Below, piece by piece: positions 37,202 through 45,957 of a DNA stretch of 64,000 bases; the stretch's first letter is position 1; the number at the start of each line of letters is the position of its first letter. Source of the stretch: Methylotuvimicrobium sp018830325. GTDB taxonomy: Bacteria > Pseudomonadota > Gammaproteobacteria > Methylococcales > Methylomonadaceae. Under the pieces are notes generated by a model, which was given only the letters and a program-made list of their open reading frames with translations, did no database searches and was not told the DNA's origin. Where the stretch lies: positions 124,001 to 188,000 of the forward strand of contig NZ_CP173170.1 in assembly GCF_044788715.1 (NCBI RefSeq). Direction: 5' to 3'. The translations under genes were made by a program, and so were the position numbers.

Positions 37202-38338
37202 ATGGCCTCGTTAAAAAATAAGCTTATCGCTAAACCGGTGTTGCAAATTGAGCAGAAAAATAGCTTACCCTCAATTAATCTCAAAGGTTCATGGAACTTA
37301 TTAGCAATCAACGAAAGTCCAGCTATTACTCGAGAGCTTAAAGGACTGCAATTTAATTCGGATTGTATATGGCGCCTTGATGAGGTCGATGCGCTCGATA
37401 GTGCGGGAGCTTGGCTAATATGGCAAGCCTGGAGGGGAGAGTTTCCAAATCAAGTGCAAATGAGGCCGGAGCATAAGCGCTTATTCGATCGCTGGAAAAC
37501 CTTTAGCTATGCACGGCCGGAAGAAGCACAGAAAAGTTTAGTACAAATTTTCAAGGACGGAAATAAAGTCATTTTGGCTTTCTATAGGCATGTATTTAGT
37601 GGAATTATTTTGCTTGGCCAATTATTGCTCGACACAGCATATCTATTCAGATCACCGAACAAAATACCTTGGCCGGAAATATCAATGACTATATATAGTT
37701 CCGGTGTAAAGGCGCTTGGCATCACAGCGTTAGTTGGCTTTTTGATTGGTATTGTTCTCAGTTATTTGTCCGCACTACAGCTGCAAGCCTTCGGTGCGGA
37801 AATCTACATTATCAATATTTTGGGGATGAGTATAATTCGAGAGTTGGGGCCTTTGTTAGCGGCTATTTTAGTAGCAGGCCGATCAGGATCTGCGTTAACC
37901 GCCCAAATAGGAATCATGCGCGTTGCAGAAGAGTTAGATGCATTGTCCTCGATGGGAATTTCGCATTCGCTACGAATCATTTTTCCAATAGTAGTCGCGT
38001 TAACCGTAACGTTACCGTTATTGACGGTATGGACTAATGCGGCCGCTCTTTTAGGTGGTATTGTGTCGGCTTGGCACACGCTCGATATAAGTATGCAACA
38101 GTTTGTGCAGAGACTACCTGATTCCGTACCTTTGGTTAATGTATTTATTGGAGTGGGCAAGGCCTCGGTATTCGGCATGTTAATAGGAATGATAGCCTGT
38201 CACTATGGATTTCATATTAAACCCAATTCGGAAAGTTTAGGGAATGAAACGACCAATTCCGTTGTCGCTTCAATTACTGTGGTGATCATGGTGGATGCGA
38301 TATTTGCAATTTTATTTATGGGAACGGGAATGCCATGA
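37202..38338 (+). CDS. MlaE-family ABC lipid transporter permease with N-terminal STAS domain
   Basis: A 378-residue permease of an MCE-type system. Residues 1-110 form a STAS-like domain (SINLKGSWNL and DEVDALDSAGAWLIWQAW), fused to a MlaE permease (about 115-378) with the family segments IRELGPLLAAILVAGRSGSALTAQIGIMRVAEELDAL and MIACHYGF. In the Mla system the permease and ATPase move phospholipids between the inner membrane and a periplasmic MCE ring. ATG 37202 is preferred over TTG 37199. It overlaps the ATPase gene by ATGA. Confidence 0.9.
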   Translation: MASLKNKLIAKPVLQIEQKNSLPSINLKGSWNLLAINESPAITRELKGLQFNSDCIWRLDEVDALDSAGAWLIWQAWRGEFPNQVQMRPEHKRLFDRWKTFSYARPEEAQKSLVQIFKDGNKVILAFYRHVFSGIILLGQLLLDTAYLFRSPNKIPWPEISMTIYSSGVKALGITALVGFLIGIVLSYLSALQLQAFGAEIYIINILGMSIIRELGPLLAAILVAGRSGSALTAQIGIMRVAEELDALSSMGISHSLRIIFPIVVALTVTLPLLTVWTNAAALLGGIVSAWHTLDISMQQFVQRLPDSVPLVNVFIGVGKASVFGMLIGMIACHYGFHIKPNSESLGNETTNSVVASITVVIMVDAIFAILFMGTGMP

Positions 38339-39117
38339 ATGATGTCAATGCAATCCACATGGAAAACATTTGGACCCAATTTGGTGACAACGTAATTCAC
38401 GAAAATATCAGTTTCAGTTTGTCAAAAACGGAAATTCTCGGCTTGGTCGGGGCATCTGGAAGCGGAAAAACGACATTGATGCGTGAAATGATCGGATTGC
38501 AGGCTCCGACCAAAGGACGTGTTACGGTAATGGGGCAGACCTTAGATTATGAGTCCGGAAATATGTCAGGTCTGATGTTAAGTCAGTGTGGTGTATTGTT
38601 TCAAAAAGGCGCTTTATTTAGTTCGTTAAATGTTTTCGATAATATTGCGTTTCCGTTGCGGGAAATTGGTGTCAAGGATTTCGAATGGATAACTCATTTG
38701 GTTGCTTTAAAATTAGCGATGGTTGGCTTATCTGCGAAGGACGAGGTGCTCATGCCAGCGGAGCTTTCTGGAGGTATGGTTAAAAGAGTGGCTCTTGCCA
38801 GGGCCTTGATTTTAGAGCCGACGTTATTATTTCTTGATGAGCCGACATCCGGTCTTGATCCCATTGCGAGTCAAGGATTTGTGGATCTATTGTGCGAGCT
38901 TCATCATGACTTGGGTTTTACGGTTGTTATGGTCACCCATGATTTAAACGTTTTGAATGATTTGTGTACCAAAGTTGCTGTGTTAGCGGAAAAAAAATTA
39001 ATTGCATACGGTCCGTTAGAAGTCGCGCTAAAGTGTAGCCATACTTTTGCGAGACAATTTTTTCATAATAAGTACGCTGAGAAAGTTTTTATGAATAGAG
39101 AGCATTGTTTTGGGTAG
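38335..39117 (+). CDS. MlaF-family ABC transporter ATP-binding protein
   Basis: A 260-residue ATPase with Walker A GASGSGKTT (39-47), a Q-loop in LFQKGALF typical of MlaF, signature LSGGMVKRVALARAL, Walker B LLFLDEPTSGLDP and switch His in VMVTHDL. It powers the permease encoded upstream. Its end overlaps the MCE gene by 8 bp. Confidence 0.93.
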   Translation: MNDVNAIHMENIWTQFGDNVIHENISFSLSKTEILGLVGASGSGKTTLMREMIGLQAPTKGRVTVMGQTLDYESGNMSGLMLSQCGVLFQKGALFSSLNVFDNIAFPLREIGVKDFEWITHLVALKLAMVGLSAKDEVLMPAELSGGMVKRVALARALILEPTLLFLDEPTSGLDPIASQGFVDLLCELHHDLGFTVVMVTHDLNVLNDLCTKVAVLAEKKLIAYGPLEVALKCSHTFARQFFHNKYAEKVFMNREHCFG

Positions 39118-40024
39118 AGATACGCACGCTTTAGCTACCGGTCTTTTTTTACTAACACTGATAATAGGACTAGTCGGCATAGTGTATTGGATCGGTAGCT
39201 TTGAAAAGGCACGTGATCTTTATGTTATCTCGACTAGAGACTCAGTAACCGGTTTAAATCCCGAATCTACCGTGTATTACCGGGGCATTGCGGTCGGCAA
39301 GGTTTTGACGGTGGATTTTGATCCGAGTGATCCATTGACGATTTTGGTCGAAATTGAAGTGGATAACAATATACGATTTACTCGGGGGATTTTTGCGACA
39401 TTACGTCTAAAAGGGGTGACAGGGCTAACGCAAATCGATTTACAAGATTCGGGAGACAGCGATGAATGGTTGTTACCTGGCGACAGGCCGGAGCAAAGAA
39501 TTCCGTTGCGGCCATCGTTGACGGATCGTTTATTGAGTTCAGGCGAAGAAATATTAATGAAAGCCGAACAATTGATGATACGTCTAGACCGTGTGTTGAG
39601 CGATGAAAATGAAGAGCATGGACGTGAAATTTTACGTAATTTAAATGTCGTCACCGCAAAAATGCCAAAACTTGAGGATCAACTGGGTAAGGTATTGGAA
39701 AGAATGCCGAATTTAATAGATAGTACGGAGACTACGCTCGGTCAAATCGGTGATTTGACGATTGATTTAAAAGCGGCGGCGAATAGTGTAAAAGTGCTTG
39801 GTGACCGAGGGGATGCGTTGATCGCATCGGGAGCGAATGTTGGGGATGTGCTGACAGGGACAACATTACCAAAAGTGCATCAAACAATGAATGAATTACA
39901 GTCCACAATGAATCAATTAAAACGAGTTGCCAATATGCTCGAAGCTAATCCTCAAGCATTAATATTAGGCCCGGTTAAAACCGAGCCTGCTCCGGGCGAA
40001 CCGGGATATGAGGAGCCGCAATGA
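39110..40024 (+). CDS. MlaD-type MCE-domain substrate-binding protein
   Basis: A 304-residue protein: one N-terminal membrane helix (about 8-27), an MCE domain (about 38-115, YVISTRDSVTGLNPESTVYYRGIAVGKV and LKGVTGLTQIDL) and a long helical C-terminal part that would form the needle or barrel of the hexameric channel in the periplasm. The start is TTG 39110, because the frame is closed by a TGA at 39092 and GAGAG lies upstream. It overlaps the next gene by ATGA. Confidence 0.88.
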   Translation: MGRDTHALATGLFLLTLIIGLVGIVYWIGSFEKARDLYVISTRDSVTGLNPESTVYYRGIAVGKVLTVDFDPSDPLTILVEIEVDNNIRFTRGIFATLRLKGVTGLTQIDLQDSGDSDEWLLPGDRPEQRIPLRPSLTDRLLSSGEEILMKAEQLMIRLDRVLSDENEEHGREILRNLNVVTAKMPKLEDQLGKVLERMPNLIDSTETTLGQIGDLTIDLKAAANSVKVLGDRGDALIASGANVGDVLTGTTLPKVHQTMNELQSTMNQLKRVANMLEANPQALILGPVKTEPAPGEPGYEEPQ

Positions 40025-40569
40025 AAGTATCACTGATTAGTTTGTGTTTAATTATGCTGATGCTGATAAGTGGCTGTAGCTATAAAACTAGACCCGATGG
40101 AGCGGCTTTGCACGACCTTGGGCCTATTGTTCAGCGAAATGCTGAGCAGGCCCCATTACATGTCGAAGTAACAGCTCCAGAGTGGTTAAGGGATACGAGA
40201 ATTCACTACAGGCAGCTTTATTTAACCCCCACCATTGTAAAATTTTATAACCTAGACCGATGGATCGCGCAACCGGCCGCTTTATTGGCCAAGCACTTCG
40301 CAGCAATTCCAGTAAGCGAGCCATTAACTATAAAAGTGCGTTTATTGGATTTTGAACAACGTTTCGACACTCCACAGCAAGCGCGTTCGGTCGTTGCTTT
40401 TGAAGTTGAAGTGTATAAGGCGAACGAAAATGCACCCATAGCTCGAAAAGCGTTTCAATTTGAACAGGTCAATATATCGGCTAATGCATTGGGGGCGGTC
40501 AATAGCTTTGCCGACTTGACTGAGGTAGCCGTGAGTGAAATGAGCGCTTGGTTTAATTCTTTGCGTTAA
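40021..40569 (+). CDS. PqiC-like ABC-transport auxiliary lipoprotein
   Basis: A 182-residue protein with a lipoprotein signal ending LISGC (Cys19), then a domain of the ABC-type auxiliary family (RDTRIHYRQ, IVKFYNLDRWIAQPAALLAKHF, and a C-terminal ADLTEVAVSEMSAWFNSL helix). PqiC anchors an MCE bridge at the outer membrane; this gene closes the four-gene lipid-transport operon with ATGA overlap. Confidence 0.85.
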   Translation: MKVSLISLCLIMLMLISGCSYKTRPDGAALHDLGPIVQRNAEQAPLHVEVTAPEWLRDTRIHYRQLYLTPTIVKFYNLDRWIAQPAALLAKHFAAIPVSEPLTIKVRLLDFEQRFDTPQQARSVVAFEVEVYKANENAPIARKAFQFEQVNISANALGAVNSFADLTEVAVSEMSAWFNSLR

Positions 40570-41233
40570 TCCATCCTTGGTGCCAAACCTTCCGGCATCT
40601 GCACAGGTAAAGTCGAAATAGGAAGTGCGTTAGTCGATGTCAAAGCGTTTCTTTGTGGATAATCAGTCATTTCACCTAATCTTAGTCAAATAACACAGTT
40701 ATTTAATTCATGAATGAGTGTCAATTACTCCCTTTATACTCAAAAACTAGCTAACTTTATGAAGGTATGGGGTGTGGCTAGCGAGGATGTCGGCAGCAGG
40801 GCAGATTTTTGCTCCATGCAAAATCTGCATTCACGCCATCCCTGGCGCTCGATTGCTGCCGTCAAGCCCCCATGGATGGGTTTACCCAGCACCTAAATTC
40901 CATAGTCCATTGGCTATGGTTAACTATCTGGGATAATTTAGGTGCTGGGTGAACGGCGGTCCTCGATAGACGCACCCCATGCCTTTTATTCTTAGACGGT
41001 TTTCGATCAAAAGGGAGTAGTTGCTGAACGCGACTGATCACGCGATTTCATTCATGTTCAGGGGGCTTGTCTGAAACCCAAACTAATTATACGGTGCAAA
41101 ATAGAGGCCAAGGTTAGCGGCCAATTGTCGCGCGGCAAAATGCCACATTTTCCTGGTCGCCTTTAGTGGATACACTTTACTTCGACTCTTGTATGCACTC
41201 TTCACGAGACTAGAGTTGAATCCTTCCTCTTTA
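40570..41233. other. Intergenic region with a compound repeat
   Basis: 40765-40975 is repeat core DNA: GCGAGGATGTCGGCAGCAGG, a CAGATTTTTGC/GCAAAATCTG hairpin, the CCATGGATGGGTTTA box and a nested RepC. It is followed at 40979-41024 by the second copy of the short repeat first seen at 28749. From 41025 to 41233 I see no ORF of note and no clear promoter, but the stretch ends in a strong terminator (41234). Confidence 0.6.
40885..40949. repeat. RepC copy 2
   Basis: CCCAGCACCTAAATTCCATA and ATAATTTAGGTGCTGGG enclose an ATAGTCCATTGGCTAT hairpin. It is inserted in the TGGGTTTA|CGGCG part of a RepD-type core; the right flank is TGAA. Confidence 0.85.
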
Positions 41234-41261
41234 ATGCGGCCTCCCGGCCGCATCTTTTTTT
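41234..41261 (+). terminator. Orphan Rho-independent terminator upstream of the gene at 41291
   Basis: ATGCGGCC, loop TCCC, GGCCGCAT, C and a T tract. There is no protein gene for 660 bp upstream on the + strand, so it may end a small RNA or act as an attenuator of the gene at 41291. Confidence 0.8.
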
Positions 41262-41290
41262 CGACATCCCAGTTTTAAAAAAGGTAAGTT

Positions 41291-41887
41291 ATGTCAATTT
41301 TCAAAAACCCCGATTTTTTCGATTTCAAACCGCTAGACCTCGAACATAAAGTGTTTTTGCCGACGCGGGAGCTTTACAGTAGTCTGAGCCTGCAAGTAAG
41401 CGAGCTGTATCGACAAATTAAAACGGTCTTGCTCGATTGGCACGCTGAAGTGGCCGTTACCGCGAAGCAAATTTATGCGCATCCGGTCGAGACGGGCTCG
41501 CAATGGTATGCTCAAGCTGTTGATTACGGTGCGCAGATGTATGCTCAGGTTAACGAGGTTTATTTTCCGAAAGTCGAGTCTATGTATGAACAGACAGTAG
41601 TCGATGCGACACAATTGGGTCTGCAAGCCGGCGAATTTTGGCAAGCGTTTTACGATCACCCTCAAGCAACGGTCGCGGCATTGATCGAACCGGTGACAAA
41701 TTATACGAATCAAGCAGTTGACGTTGCGGAAGTCTATTTTGTGAGCGTTTATTCAGCGATTGTGGACTTGTTCGATTTAATGCTTGAGCAACCGACTGAA
41801 ACCCTGGAAGCCATATATCAAAATGCGTTAGCGGGACTGTTGGACATTTATTTTCAAATGATTTCATCGTTATTGGCGATACTGTGA
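41291..41887 (+). CDS. Helical protein of unknown function (phasin-like composition)
   Basis: A 198-residue protein I do not recognise. It has no signal peptide; it is rich in Ala, Gln, Val and Tyr and almost wholly helical, with a loose repeat (HPVETGSQWYAQAVDYGAQM, DHPQATVAALIEPVTNY, EQPTETLEAIYQNALAGL). The recurring (H/Q)P-x-(E/A/T)T pattern every 50-60 residues suggests an amphipathic surface-binding protein such as a phasin. It has a GGTAAG ribosome-binding site, normal codon use, and ends at the edge of a repeat element. Confidence 0.6.
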   Translation: MSIFKNPDFFDFKPLDLEHKVFLPTRELYSSLSLQVSELYRQIKTVLLDWHAEVAVTAKQIYAHPVETGSQWYAQAVDYGAQMYAQVNEVYFPKVESMYEQTVVDATQLGLQAGEFWQAFYDHPQATVAALIEPVTNYTNQAVDVAEVYFVSVYSAIVDLFDLMLEQPTETLEAIYQNALAGLLDIYFQMISSLLAIL

Positions 41888-42197
41888 AAGTATGCGAACC
41901 GAAGCGGGTGCGGTTGCTCGATCGACAGGCGTCGGCGGCAGGAGCCGCCGTCGAGCCTACATGGACGTATTCACCCAGCACCTAAATTCCATAGCCCATT
42001 GGCTATGTTTAATATTATGGCTAATTTAGGTGCTGGATGAATTCCATAGCTCATTGGCTATGGTTAACTATCTTGGATAATTTAGGTGCTGGGTTCACGG
42101 CGTCCTGTCGGGCGAGTGACCGCACCCAGCCCCGGCCCCCGCACTTTCATTTGCCGGGGCGATGGCTAGGCCTTCATGAACGTTACTGTAAAAGTAT
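41883..42197. repeat. Compound repeat with two RepC units in tandem
   Basis: The outer module (GGTGCGGTTGCTCGATCGAC, AGGCGTCGGCGGCAGG, core AGCCTACATGGACGTA, then GGACGCCGTGAA complement and GAACGTTACTGTAAAAGTA) is the reverse-complement relative of the one at 52118-52464. Two RepC units (41974-42036 and a partial 42037-42093) interrupt the core. It lies between the gene at 41291 and the convergent SCO-MauG gene. Confidence 0.75.
41974..42093. repeat. RepC copies 3 and 3b in tandem, flanked by TTCA
   Basis: CCCAGCACCTAAATTCCATA starts the unit and ATAATTTAGGTGCTGGG ends it, with an internal GTGCTGGATGAATTCCATA junction of two units. TTCA lies directly on both sides (41970-41973 and 42094-42097), the pattern of a 4-bp target duplication. 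Confidence 0.85.
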
Positions 42198-42208
42198 CGC
42201 CTATGCGA

Positions 42209-44092
42209 TCAGTTTTCTTGATGGTCGCCGACTGGAGCCGCAAATGCATCGGCAACCAATTCATCGATATTGTCACCGGTCAAAGACTCCAGAAAAGCAG
42301 TCAAATCGTCTATTTCAGCATTGTTTAAATTCAAAGGATTGATTAGCGGGTCTAAGTTGTCATTGCTAATGCCGCCCTGGTTATAGAACTCGACGACTTC
42401 CTTTAGTGTCGAAATCGAACCGTTGTGCATGTATGGTGCGGTCAGCGCAACATTACGCAATGATGGGGTTTTATAACGCCAACGGTCGTTTGGGTTTTGC
42501 GTAACTTCATAGCGACCGAGATCATTGCTTTTGGTTTCCGAAACCGAATCGATCAATTGCGAATCGATATCGACAAAGACGCCGGGAGCGAGCTGGACAC
42601 GTTGTGTCTTAACCGTACTATGCATTGCTTCGCGATAGCCGATACCGGTGTTATGAAACGCATTATCGGTAAAGATCGCATAATCCTTGTCGACGATGTG
42701 GCAAGCCGAACATTGAGCCTTACCGCTAAAAAGTTTGAATCCGCGTTGAGCGGATGCGCTCAATGCCTGTTTTTCATTTCCGTAATACCATCGGTCGAAC
42801 GCTGAGTTGCCGGAGTTCAGCGTGCGTTCGTAACTTGCGATCGCCATGCCGATTGTTTCGATTGTCGGCCCTTTGCCGAAAGCCTTGTTGAAAAGAGCCT
42901 TGTATTCGCTATCGTTATGCAATTTCTCGATTACGCTGCCGATCGAAGGATTGGCCATTTCATTGTGCGCCAATAATGGCCCCCAAACTTGATGTTCGAG
43001 GCTGGTTTCGCGGCCGTCGTGAAACAGTTTTGTGTAATAGGCGACATTGTAAAGTGTTGGGCTGTTGCGCTTGACGGTCCGGCCTTCGATTCCGACCGCG
43101 GTTTTCATCTCATTGCTGGTAAAGCCTTGCTCAGGAATATGGCACATTGCACACGAAAAAGTATTGTTCAGCGACAGCCGGCGATCGTAGAAAAGTTTCC
43201 GCCCCAATTGTACTTTTTCAGGTGTGATCGGGTTGTTTGCCGGAACCGGTACGGGCGGCAGGCCTTTTGGCGGATGGTAGACCGTTTTCATCAAATCGGC
43301 AGCTTGACCGGTCCGGTCGGCCAGTGCGATGCTATCCGTCCTGTAATCGTCGCTTTCGTAATTCGATTTATCGTCGCCGGGTCGAAAGCGTTTGGAGACT
43401 TGTTTCGACTTTTTACCAGTGGCGACGGCTACCGGTTGCAGTAAGGTCATCACATCGTTGATCAAAGTGTCGGTATGCAAGAACGAAACGCTGTAGATGT
43501 TGCGGATTTTTTTGTTTCGGTCGATCAAATAGACGCGCAAAATATGCGAAAAAGTGCCGGTGAAACGTCCGTTTTCGTCGTAGACTTTCTGGATGCTTTG
43601 CCGATAATTATCGAGAATCGGCCGCAACTCGGCTTCCGAAGCCGTCGTTAGGAAGCGCCACTCGATGTTTTCATCCTGCAGGTGATCGCCATACTGTTTC
43701 ATTTTCTCGGGCGTGTCTTGTTCGGGGTTGAAGCTTAACGTCAACAAACGCAGTTGTCGGCTCAATTCGGGGGACTTTTTAAGCCGGTTTTTGATTTTAT
43801 GAAACACCCCGGTTGCTAAAGGGCAGCCGTTGACGTCGCTGCACGTCGAATAAATAAAACTGAGTAGCACGATCTTATCGCCCATCAGTTGATGCAAGTT
43901 AACAGCTTGGCCTTGTTCGTCGAGAACTTTACCGTCTGCGGCTTTTCCGAGCGCCGGTAACAGATAGCTGCCGACGGCCGGGAGTTCGTATTGCAGCGCG
44001 CCGTAACCGGGCGCAAGCGTTTCGTTGTCGGCCTTGACCGAAAAGACCGCTACGCTCGACAGCAAAATGACGATGGTAAACAAATGTTTCAT
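42209..44092 (-). CDS. SCO1/SenC - MauG-like di-heme peroxidase fusion, MtoX-associated
   Basis: A 627-residue exported protein (signal peptide 1-21, SVKA) of two normally separate families. Residues 30-225 are a SCO thioredoxin-like domain with the copper-site Cys84-x5-Cys90 (TCSDVNGCP) and the partner His in FSHILRVYLID (His183). After a charged linker (225-265), residues 270-615 are a bacterial cytochrome c peroxidase/MauG-like domain with two haem c motifs, CAMCH (314-318) and CSACH (461-465), plus the bCcP segments SPTLYNV and PSLRNVALTAPYMHNG. The gene follows mtoX by 56 bp. SCO and MauG genes accompany mtoX in other methylotrophs and are thought to mature the copper enzyme. I use ATG 44092, where the signal peptide begins. 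Confidence 0.9.
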   Translation of the reverse strand: MKHLFTIVILLSSVAVFSVKADNETLAPGYGALQYELPAVGSYLLPALGKAADGKVLDEQGQAVNLHQLMGDKIVLLSFIYSTCSDVNGCPLATGVFHKIKNRLKKSPELSRQLRLLTLSFNPEQDTPEKMKQYGDHLQDENIEWRFLTTASEAELRPILDNYRQSIQKVYDENGRFTGTFSHILRVYLIDRNKKIRNIYSVSFLHTDTLINDVMTLLQPVAVATGKKSKQVSKRFRPGDDKSNYESDDYRTDSIALADRTGQAADLMKTVYHPPKGLPPVPVPANNPITPEKVQLGRKLFYDRRLSLNNTFSCAMCHIPEQGFTSNEMKTAVGIEGRTVKRNSPTLYNVAYYTKLFHDGRETSLEHQVWGPLLAHNEMANPSIGSVIEKLHNDSEYKALFNKAFGKGPTIETIGMAIASYERTLNSGNSAFDRWYYGNEKQALSASAQRGFKLFSGKAQCSACHIVDKDYAIFTDNAFHNTGIGYREAMHSTVKTQRVQLAPGVFVDIDSQLIDSVSETKSNDLGRYEVTQNPNDRWRYKTPSLRNVALTAPYMHNGSISTLKEVVEFYNQGGISNDNLDPLINPLNLNNAEIDDLTAFLESLTGDNIDELVADAFAAPVGDHQEN

Positions 44093-44148
44093 GGCGTCGC
44101 TCCGGCGAATCGATGGGAACAGAGAGCGGCCGAAGCCGCTCATTGAGG

Positions 44149-45531
44149 TTATTGATATTTCGTAAGCAGGTTGGGCTGCTGGCTGTTGCTGCTATAAAGA
44201 GAATATGCACCGAACCGCATTTGATGCGCGCGGCCTAACTTTTCTTTGATGAAATCGATCGAGAACTGTTCTTTAAGTTGTTTTCCATTCCAATGATAAA
44301 GCTTGAAGAACTGCTCGTTATCGTCACCCTTTTTATCCCAGTTGGCCAATAGAGAAGTCGTATAATAAAGACGTTTACCGTCCCAACTTGACGACACCAT
44401 ATTGACTTGGGAGCCGATTTTTTGTTCGTAAACTTGTTTCGGGTTGAATGGATCGCTAATGTCGAAACCTCGAGTCTTCCCGTCCATAAAGGTATTGACC
44501 CATAATGTTTTGTCGTCGCTCGAAATAGAGATATCGACCGGCAAAGGTATTTTAGAAGGATCGCCAATATCGGCTACAGCTTTCGCTTGCCATTCGCCTG
44601 CTTGGTCTTCATAAATCAACCAGATCTTCGATGTTAGTGCTGTGCTGGTAAAGCAGTAGTTATTATTGGCTCCCCATGCGCAACGAAGTTCCAACGGCGC
44701 GCCGGGAACGTCGAAGACTTTCTTCGGTTTGCGCGCATGCAGGTCCCATTGCACGACGGTATTGCCGAAGCGTTTCATCGCCTCGGGATCATTCAGCATT
44801 TTACCGAAATCCATCATGTAATTAGACCAACCGGTGAAAGACGACGTTAGCATCAAGTTGCGCCTTGGCAGTACGCGGACATCGTAACCGTAACCATCGG
44901 CGTAGTTTCCGGTTTTGATAGCACCGCGTAAGTCGCTGTCGGTTGGGTGCCAGTGCGTGGCGATATATTCCCCTTCGTTGGTGTATTCGACTAGAGCGGT
45001 TCTGCCGCCATGATCTTTGTTATTAGAGAGTCCGGTGATCAGCATGCGACCGGGCAAGGCGTAGGTCGTATGCGGGCCGACTACGCCACCGCTTTTCGCG
45101 ACGAAATCGCTGATGACCTTCGTCAATTTGGGCTTAGCCGGGTCGCTATGAACGTCGAAAATAAAAACCTTATTGGTATCGAGGCCGCCAGCCCACAAAT
45201 ATTGCCGATCATCGGTAAAGCCGGAATGATGCGCCTCATTCCGTCCGCCGACCGACAGCGAGTTGACGACTTTTCCATAGTTCTTGGACTTAGGATTGAC
45301 ATCGACTGTGACAAGCTTATCCTGCTCATCTCCGACACCTTCCATGCCGAGCGTCCAGATATAAACAAAGTCCTCCTGTCCGACAATCTTGGCCATATAG
45401 GGGGACATACAGGTTTCGTCAGCTAGTGCAGGATGTATGCTAAGGCTGCTGATCATGATTGTAGAAGCGGCAAACAAGGCGGATTGAGTTAGTTTGCCAA
45501 GAAGGTTACGGTTCTTGCTTTGTGATTTCAT
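44149..45531 (-). CDS. mtoX: Methanethiol oxidase (selenium-binding protein SBP56 family)
   Basis: A 460-residue protein with a signal peptide (1-37, ending ALA) followed by the SBP56 beta-propeller: SPYMAKIVGQEDFVYIWTLG, SVGGRNEAHHSGFTDDR, GPHTTYALPGRMLITGLSN and the C-terminal GRAHQMRFG. Bacterial periplasmic members of this family, studied in Hyphomicrobium, are copper-dependent MtoX enzymes that oxidise methanethiol to formaldehyde, hydrogen sulfide and hydrogen peroxide. His-rich segments (EAHHS, THWHP) could bind copper. I choose ATG 45531, 8 bases after AAGAGAG, over GTG 45540. It is third in a tetR-DUF4242-mtoX-sco/mauG operon. Confidence 0.93.
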   Translation of the reverse strand: MKSQSKNRNLLGKLTQSALFAASTIMISSLSIHPALADETCMSPYMAKIVGQEDFVYIWTLGMEGVGDEQDKLVTVDVNPKSKNYGKVVNSLSVGGRNEAHHSGFTDDRQYLWAGGLDTNKVFIFDVHSDPAKPKLTKVISDFVAKSGGVVGPHTTYALPGRMLITGLSNNKDHGGRTALVEYTNEGEYIATHWHPTDSDLRGAIKTGNYADGYGYDVRVLPRRNLMLTSSFTGWSNYMMDFGKMLNDPEAMKRFGNTVVQWDLHARKPKKVFDVPGAPLELRCAWGANNNYCFTSTALTSKIWLIYEDQAGEWQAKAVADIGDPSKIPLPVDISISSDDKTLWVNTFMDGKTRGFDISDPFNPKQVYEQKIGSQVNMVSSSWDGKRLYYTTSLLANWDKKGDDNEQFFKLYHWNGKQLKEQFSIDFIKEKLGRAHQMRFGAYSLYSSNSQQPNLLTKYQ

Positions 45532-45630
45532 GGTATGCACTCTCTTGTAATTATCTGAGTAATAGTGAGTTTTCGTGAGTCGGACTGATGACCTCCTTTG
45601 GCTGATAGTGTTTCTGGGGTGATAAAGTGC

Positions 45631-45906
45631 TTATGTTTCGGCAGTGGTCGGATCAATAATCGTCTTGATTTGGCTGATACGATTAGCAGGGAATGATCCT
45701 TGTTGAGCGTGTTCCCGAATAGCCGTTTCGTCCGGTGCGATATAAACACAATAGACTTTATCATCGGTTACATAGCTCTCAATCCATTGAATTTTAGGTC
45801 CCATATTCTGAAGAATGGAGCATGACTTTTGAGCGATACCATGAAGGTCTTCGCTTGTCAATGATCCGGCATTGGGGATTTCTCGTTCGATAATGAATTT
45901 TGGCAT
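45631..45906 (-). CDS. DUF4242-family small protein in the mto operon
   Basis: A 91-residue soluble protein with the DUF4242 layout: MPKFIIEREIPNAGSL at the start, VTDDKVYCVYIAPDETAIREHA (about 48-69) with conserved Tyr/Cys, then FPANRISQI. These form a ferredoxin-like fold in solved relatives; function unknown. GGAG lies 7 bases before ATG 45906. A palindrome matching the TetR site lies 20 bp upstream of its start. Its gene precedes mtoX by 99 bp. Confidence 0.8.
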   Translation of the reverse strand: MPKFIIEREIPNAGSLTSEDLHGIAQKSCSILQNMGPKIQWIESYVTDDKVYCVYIAPDETAIREHAQQGSFPANRISQIKTIIDPTTAET

Positions 45907-45925
45907 GTTTTTCTCCAATTAAAAA

Positions 45926-45938
45926 ATGACTGGTCGTC
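45926..45938 (-). promoter_or_regulatory. Putative second TetR operator, upstream of the DUF4242 gene
   Basis: On the minus strand GACGACCAGTCAT resembles GACAACCGGTCGT at the tetR promoter (shared pattern ACGACC(A/G)GT). It lies between the tetR stop and the DUF4242 start. Its spacing to a promoter is unclear. Confidence 0.45.
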
Positions 45939-45957
45939 TCAAATGAGATTGAAAAAA

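Noticed and set aside
37202..38338. STAS-permease fusion as unusual
   Set aside because: N-terminal STAS-like domains on MlaE-family permeases are common in proteobacteria.
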